Assembly: GCA_002914805.1 (NCBI GenBank)
Contig: JXTB01000101.1
Coordinates: 218,516-282,515, forward strand
Reading direction: 5' to 3'
Length of the DNA stretch: 64,000 nucleotides
DNA from: Parasponia andersonii
Taxonomy: Eukaryota > Streptophyta > Magnoliopsida > Rosales > Cannabaceae
Positions 58,437 to 64,000 of the stretch are shown one piece after another. Numbering within the stretch: position 1 is the first letter of the stretch; each line of letters begins with the position of its first letter. Made by a program: the position numbers and the translations under genes. The notes under the pieces are model-generated. The model worked only from the letters and a program-made list of their open reading frames with translations. It had not been told where the DNA came from and did not search any database.

Positions 58437-60686
58437 GTTTATGTAAAATCTTAAATTTTGTAAGGGTAATTAAGTAATTTTACTTCAAAGGTATTTTGGT
58501 ACTTTTGTATTTTTGGATTAATTAAATAAAAATCAGAAATAAATTTGGTGTTGAATCTAGACAAGATTATGTCTAGATACAGTTAGGGCAAAAGTGANNN
58601 NNNNNNNNNNNNNNNNNNNNNNNNNNNNNNNNNNNNNNNNNNNNNNNNNNNNNNNNNNNNNNNNNNNNNNNNNNNNNNNNNNNNNNNNNNNNNNNNNNNN
58701 NNNNNNNNNNNNNNNNNNNNNNNNNNNNNNNNNNNNNNNNNNNNNNNNNNNNNNNNNNNNNNNNNNNNNNNNNNNNNNNNNNNNNNNNNNNNNNNNNNNN
58801 NNNNNNNNNNNNNNNNNNNNNNNNNNNNNNNNNNNNNNNNNNNNNNNNNNNNNNNNNNNNNNNNNNNNNNNNNNNNNNNNNNNNNNNNNNNNNNNNNNNN
58901 NNNNNNNNNNNNNNNNNNNNNNNNNNNNNNNNNNNNNNNNNNNNNNNNNNNNNNNNNNNNNNNNNNNNNNNNNNNNNNNNNNNNNNNNNNNNNNNNNNNN
59001 NNNNNNNNNNNNNNNNNNNNNNNNNNNNNNNNNNNNNNNNNNNNNNNNNNNNNNNNNNNNNNNNNNNNNNNNNNNNNNNNNNNNNNNNNNNNNNNNNNNN
59101 NNNNNNNNNNNNNNNNNNNNNNNNNNNNNNNNNNNNNNNNNNNNNNNNNNNNNNNNNNNNNNNNNNNNNNNNNNNNNNNNNNNNNNNNNNNNNNNNNNNN
59201 NNNNNNNNNNNNNNNNNNNNNNNNNNNNNNNNNNNNNNNNNNNNNNNNNNNNNNNNNNNNNNNNNNNNNNNNNNNNNNNNNNNNNNNNNNNNNNNNNNNN
59301 NNNNNNNNNNNNNNNNNNNNNNNNNNNNNACTCCGTTTGAAAAGTCAACTTTTCAAGTGAACGTGACGAGACTCGAAAATAACTGTCCAAACAACCTGGT
59401 GATCAATTGAGGATATTTCTAGCACCGTTAGCTCAACATAATCACTATTTCAAGGTAGGGGATTCAATTTCCTTATTTTCTATTATTTTCATTTAGATTG
59501 AAATTTATCTTGAAAAATGAAATTTCGTGATTTTATTAAATTGAATTATTTGAATAGTTATTTTGATGAATTATGAATTTGTAAAACATTGTAGAATGCT
59601 CTAAATATTTTTAAATATGGTTTTATACAAGTTTTTATACTTGAAATTTGGTAAAGCCATGGAAAATGTACTTTGGATTTTTAAAGTACAAAATGGATTT
59701 TAACTAAAAATTAGAGCATGTCTAGGATGTCAAAACATTACATGGTTATTTGAGAATTTATATATATTGCACATTTCATACGATCAGGCATGAGAGTCGT
59801 CTTAGGCATCACGGTATTGTAGTTGGCAGACTAGTACACCCGCCTTCAGTGAGAGCCCGTAAACCCGCGCGGGGTTTATTTTCTGACTATCTCCATTCGG
59901 TAGGTGTAGGCATTCGGTGCCCCTCCAGTTCAGTAAAATTTGACACATGGGTGTCCCTCTGGTTTTTCAGACATAGATGTCAGGCAGAGAGTACTCAATA
60001 CATGTAGTATAAGTTGCTCTAGTTGCGATGAGAGGATGAAGACTCATGTGATGTATTGATTTATGTGATATGCATTATACTTATTTAAATTGAGACTTTT
60101 ATATGTTTTGACCTGGATATTTGGTTTGATTTTAGTATGGTTTTCTATAAATGGTTTAAATTCTTAATATTTATAGAAATGTTTTTTTGGTAGTACTAAC
60201 CATGCAGCTATTCTGAGATTTATAAAAGATTTTCCCAAAAAGGGAAATTGGATAACCTACTGGACAATTTATGCTCACCCTCCCTACTTTCTTCACAGGC
60301 GGAGTCCAGTGTGACATTGACAGACAACAAGCAGAATAAGAAGTTATCTTTTATTTGTAGTTTAAGACTTGGTAATGCTAGGAGTGTGAATACAAGACTT
60401 GAGTTTAAGTCTTGTAAAATATTTGGATATTACTAGCATTCTTATTAAGTATGTTAATTTGAGAATATCTGTAATTATATATACCATTCTAGTGTGATAT
60501 GGAGGTATGAATAATGATGCTCATTTAAATATCTGAGAATTTGATTTCTTAAAATTTTTAAGTCTGTGTTTATTGGTGACTATGAACTGTGGAATAGGTC
60601 CACTGGTTAGAGTAATAAAAAAATAAAAAATAAATTCAAAATTTCTCCTTCTGCCACTACCCTGGAGTTTGGATCGTGACAGTTTA
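58437..60686 (+). mobile_element. Solo LTR inserted in the gypsy integrase
   Basis: An LTR (58442..60681, about 2.24 kb including the gap) starts TGTAAAATC, ends TTTGGATCGTGACA, and is flanked by GTTTA on both sides (58437..58441 and 60682..60686). Removing it and one GTTTA restores continuous integrase sequence on the minus strand (AFSNMV then NRSTG). No internal retrotransposon sequence is visible, but 732 bases are unknown. The orientation of the parent element is uncertain; either TG/CA orientation is possible. Confidence 0.85.
58598..59329. other. Assembly gap (N run, 732 bases)
   Basis: Unsequenced. It lies inside the solo LTR. Open frames reported across it are artefacts. Confidence 0.99.
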
Positions 60687-62949
60687 CCATATTGCTAAAT
60701 GCAAATTCTGTTTGAGCAAGTGCTTAATCCTACATCTTCGATATATCGCCAGTAATATTTTTAGTCATGGACTCCAAAGTTCTATTAACAACCTCTGTAT
60801 GCCCGTCGCTTTACGAGTGTCAAGCGCTGCTAAGATTCAAAGCAGTATCGAATTTCTTCCACAAAACACGCCAAAATGACTAACGAATTTAAAATCCACA
60901 ATCTGAAGTGATTGACTTGGGAATGCCATGGAGTCTAACAATATGCTGGAAGAAAAGATGAGCCACATTGACATCGTCAGTGGTTTTTCAACATGGTATA
61001 AAGTGAGCCATTTTATAGAACATGTCAACAACAATGAACTCAAAGTCTTTCTTTATTTGAGTCAAGGGCTATCCCAATATAAAGTCCTTGCTAAGGTCCT
61101 CCTATATTTTGTTTAGCACCAGTAAAGGAGAATAGAGCCCAGTGTTTTAAGCATAGCCTTTAGTTGCTTGACATATTCCGCAATGGTAGATAAACTTAGC
61201 AATTTACTGGCGCATATGAGGCCTAAAGAAACATTCTTCAACACTTGCAACAGTCTTATCTCAACCTGTATGAGCTGCAAGTCCACTAGAGTGAAGCTTT
61301 CGAATAATTTTCTCCCTGAGAGAAGTGTTAGGAATGCACAATTAATTTAACTTGAATAGAAAACTTTGCTGGATATGGAATCCCCTAGTTTAGGTTTGTT
61401 GGACACAATGAGCCTATAAATCATGAAAATTATCATCATCCTCGTATTCCACTTTTAAGGAATGAAAACCTGTGACTTCAGTAGGCAAGGTAACAGTTAA
61501 GGTCGCCCTTCAGCTTAATGCATCAGCTAATAATCTATTAAACTGTCCAGCGCATTGTTTAAAAAGAAAAGTGAATTTCTGGAGAAATAATATCCATCAA
61601 GCATGCATACGATTTAAGTTCTTCTAAGAATTCATGTACTTAAGAGATTGATATGGTCGCCGTGGAGGAGGAATTCCTTCTGTATAAGGTAGTGGTCCCA
61701 ATGTTGTAATGCCAGCACAATTACAAATAACTCTTGCTCATAAATTGTCCAATTTTGTCTCGCGTCACTGAGTTTCTCGCTGAAAACTCTATTGGAGTGC
61801 CTGCTTCTTGAGTTAGAAATGCCCCTATGCCCGTCATAAATGCATCTGTCTCTACCTCAAATACTCGATCAAAATTATGAAGGCCCAATACAGGGGCTGA
61901 ACTGACTTTTTCTTTCAAGACAGTGAAACTAGCCCTGACCCCAGTGAAACTTCTCTTTCTTTAAATAGTTTGTAATGGTAGCAGCGTGTGTACTAAATTT
62001 CGTACAAAACATTTACAGATGGTTGCCAAGCTATGGAAACTTTGAACCTCATGAATGGAAGATAGTGTGGGCTAGTCTATGATATTCTGATTCTCCTTTT
62101 CATCAACCTGGATTCCGCGTTCACTAATGATAAAGCCCAAAAATAGAACCTGACTTGAGAAGAATTCATACTTTTTCAAGTTTAAGAACAACGTATTGCT
62201 GCGTAAAGCTTCTAAAATCTGCTTCAAGTGATCGAGATGCTCCTCTTTAGTCATGATATAAATCAAAATGTCATCAAAATATACAACAACGAATCGCCCA
62301 AGAAACGGTTTCATGATTTGGTTCATGGGAAATATAAAAGTGCTTGGCACATTGCATAAGCCAAAAGGCATGACCTGCCACTCATAAAGCCCTTCTCGCG
62401 TCTTAAACCTTGTTTTCCATTCATCTCCTAGCCGTATGCAGATTTGAAGATAGCCACTCCGCAAATCAAGTTTTGAGAAAATGCGAGAACCTTCCAACTT
62501 GTCCAACATATCCTCAAGGCGAGGAATTGGGAAATCATTCTGCTATCCATACATATTTGCCAACTATCATCCTTTTTGAGAACTAAGAAAGCGGGGAATG
62601 GAATAAGGACTAAGACCCACTCGAACTAACTATTTGGCTATTAAATTATCGACAATCCCTATCCCTTGTAAGACATCATGCTCTTTCGAGCTAATCCAAT
62701 AATAAAGGCATGTTCGGTAGACTAGACCCAGGTATAAGATCAATTTAATGTTGATGTCACGTAGCGATGGTAACTCCTGAGGTAAGTCTTCACGCACCAA
62801 GTTAGCAAACTCTTTTAACAAGTGCTCAACCTTATTAGGCATAGAGGTCGGCCAAGCGAGATGTGACAAGCGTCCATGTCCATGACAGCACAAAGGACTT
62901 CGTCTTGATAGTATTTCCTAATAGAAAAAAGGGACTCGTTAAACATTAC

Positions 62950-63418
62950 TGTGAGAGTAGATCAAACCAGAATACAAACCCAGTAAACTAAAAACCAAAA
63001 TATTCAGTAACTTCAAAAACAGTAAAATAAAAGAGATTAACACAAGATTTATAGTGGTTCAGTCACCAAAGTAACCTACATCCACTTAGTCTTTTAATCA
63101 ACAATTCATTATAAAAATTATCAGTTACAAGCTTGCACCAGCAAATTTCTCCAAGAAAACAGATTCTCATTTCCTAAACAGTGTTTCCCGACTCTATTAT
63201 CTCACCCTAGAAAATTTACTCTATTGCAATCCAATAGTTACTAATTTCTCTAACTATTTATAGAGCAATTCTCACTCTTAACACGTGTACCTCAATACAT
63301 ACTTAATTCAAAAAAAAACAAACACTGTTACATAAAGAATAAGTAATCTTGCCACATCAGCTTCTGCAATAACTTCCTAACTATCATTCAATTAACTTTT
63401 GAAGTCAATTTTATCACA
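62950..63418 (-). repeat. 3' LTR of the copia element (469 bp)
   Basis: On the minus strand it starts TGTGATAAAATTGAC and ends CTCTCACA. A minus-strand TATA box, TATAAATA, is at 63255..63262. Confidence 0.75.
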
Positions 63419-63478
63419 AATCTCCACCTTGACTTCAATAGTCTGGAATATGATTGTTGAAGGCTCCACCATAACCCT

Positions 63479-64000
63479 TTATGAGCTATTCAATCCTGAA
63501 ACATTAATCAAGTTCAAATAGTTCTCGAACTTGATCAAAGGTAATGGTTTTGTTAACATATCAGCTAGATTTTCACTTGTATGCACTTTCTTTATTTGGA
63601 TTTCTCCCCTTGAGACAATATCTCTAAGAAAATGCAACTTCACATCTATATGTTTGGTTCTTTCATGAAATACTGGATTCTTAGCTAGATGTATGGCACT
63701 TTGGTTATCACAATACACCACTAAACTCTGTTGTTCAGTATTTAATTCTGCAATAATTCCTTTCAACCAGAGTGCCTCTTTCACAGCTTCTGTCATAGCC
63801 ATATATTCAGCCTCAGTTGAAGACAAAACAACAACAGATTGTAATCTTGACTTCCAACTCACAGGAGTACCATATACAGTAAAAACATACCCAGTTAGAG
63901 ACCTTCTGCAATCTAAACTTCCAGCTTAATCAGCATCAACGAATCATTCAGCTACCTCACTAACATCTCTCCTTTTTCCAAATACCAGCCCCATTTCAGA
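63479..64000 (-). pseudogene. Copia RNase H (C-terminal pol), defective
   Basis: It reads, in order, DAD, AGSLDCRRSLTGYVFTVYG, SSTEAEYMAMTEAVKEALWL, YCDNQSAIHLAKNPVFHERT, KHIDVKLHFLRD and LADMLTKPLP: the canonical plant Ty1/copia RNase H. Two in-frame stops, near 63926 and 63946, precede the conserved core. Upstream pol lies beyond the window. Confidence 0.9.

Larger units (their letters stand above)
58095..62944 (-). pseudogene. Old Ty3/gypsy pol, minus strand, interrupted twice
   Basis: In minus-strand order: a pre-RT segment (62630..62893, including LPQELPSLRDI), reverse transcriptase (62072..62509, [15 protein letters not shown] and the catalytic YFDDILIY), RNase H (61721..61918 and on, VETDAFMTGIGAFLTQEAG, then LADALS), integrase zinc region and core (about 60690..61330, KMAHFIPC-like and FKFVSHFG), and the integrase C-terminus (58095..58441, TPFVVVYTKAPNSIVDL, then LNKHRYPTGTYHKL). 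Frameshifts and stops are frequent. A solo LTR splits the integrase, and a copia element sits above 62944. Confidence 0.88.
62945..64000 (-). mobile_element. Ty1/copia element, 3' part, running off the window
   Basis: On the minus strand the 3' end of pol (RNase H) is followed by AAGGTGGAGATT, the copia-style purine tract, and then an LTR at 62950..63418. The LTR has the inverted termini TGTGA/TCACA. ATTAC (62945..62949) is the candidate target duplication, whose partner would lie outside the window. The insertion interrupts the older gypsy pol. Confidence 0.82.

Noticed and set aside
58557-59390. Long frames on both strands across the N run
   Set aside because: They consist almost entirely of unknown bases.
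59750-60007. 85-codon ORF rich in Arg/Ser
   Set aside because: It lies inside the solo LTR and has no domain; LTR sequence is sufficient explanation.

Overview
The window looks like nuclear DNA of a flowering plant, most likely a eudicot. The evidence is spliced genes of plant-only families, AT-rich intergenic DNA full of (AT)n runs, and nested plant LTR retrotransposons, MITEs and SINE-like pieces. I cannot name the species. There is a sequencing gap at 58598..59329 and a single N at 27519.

Four host genes are supported. (1) A minus-strand GTD-binding (zein-binding, DUF593) membrane protein of the myosin-binding/MYOB group, about 758..3587. (2) A plus-strand, intronless, 834-residue tandem-kinase protein of the LecRK-S.2 type, 41233..43737; its second kinase domain has lost the catalytic Asp and the DFG Asp. 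(3) A minus-strand four-EF-hand protein of the CML21/CML22 type, 44208..46070; I resolved five exons, including a 16-nt first coding exon with a likely GC-AG intron. (4) A minus-strand MYB-CC (GARP) transcription factor of the PHL2/PHL3 type, 49070..52677, six coding exons. From memory, Arabidopsis keeps CML22 beside PHL2 on one chromosome and a DUF593 gene beside PHL3 on another. If so, this window shows the unfractionated ancestral block, widened here by transposons.

The 37 kb between genes 1 and 2 is mostly mobile DNA. 4705..11635 is a gag-only LTR element with a 60-bp minisatellite between gag and its 3' LTR. 15586..16690 is a triplicated ~360-bp repeat. 16930..18292 holds SINE-like and MITE pieces. 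19222..25169 is a complete but decayed chromovirus-type Ty3/gypsy element with two 655-bp LTRs. 30037..35795 is a 5.76-kb element with ~820-bp terminal inverted repeats and a candidate 9-bp target duplication, carrying a decayed multi-exon gene of the 'putative gypsy-type transposase' (PF04195) plus coiled-coil kind. That element is the least conventional object in the window.

The right end is a nested stack. An old minus-strand Ty3/gypsy pol (about 58095..62944) is split inside its integrase by a solo LTR (58442..60681, duplication GTTTA). It is also interrupted by a minus-strand Ty1/copia element (from 62950) that runs off the window. About 53.0..58.1 kb is AT-rich DNA with no gene that I can support.
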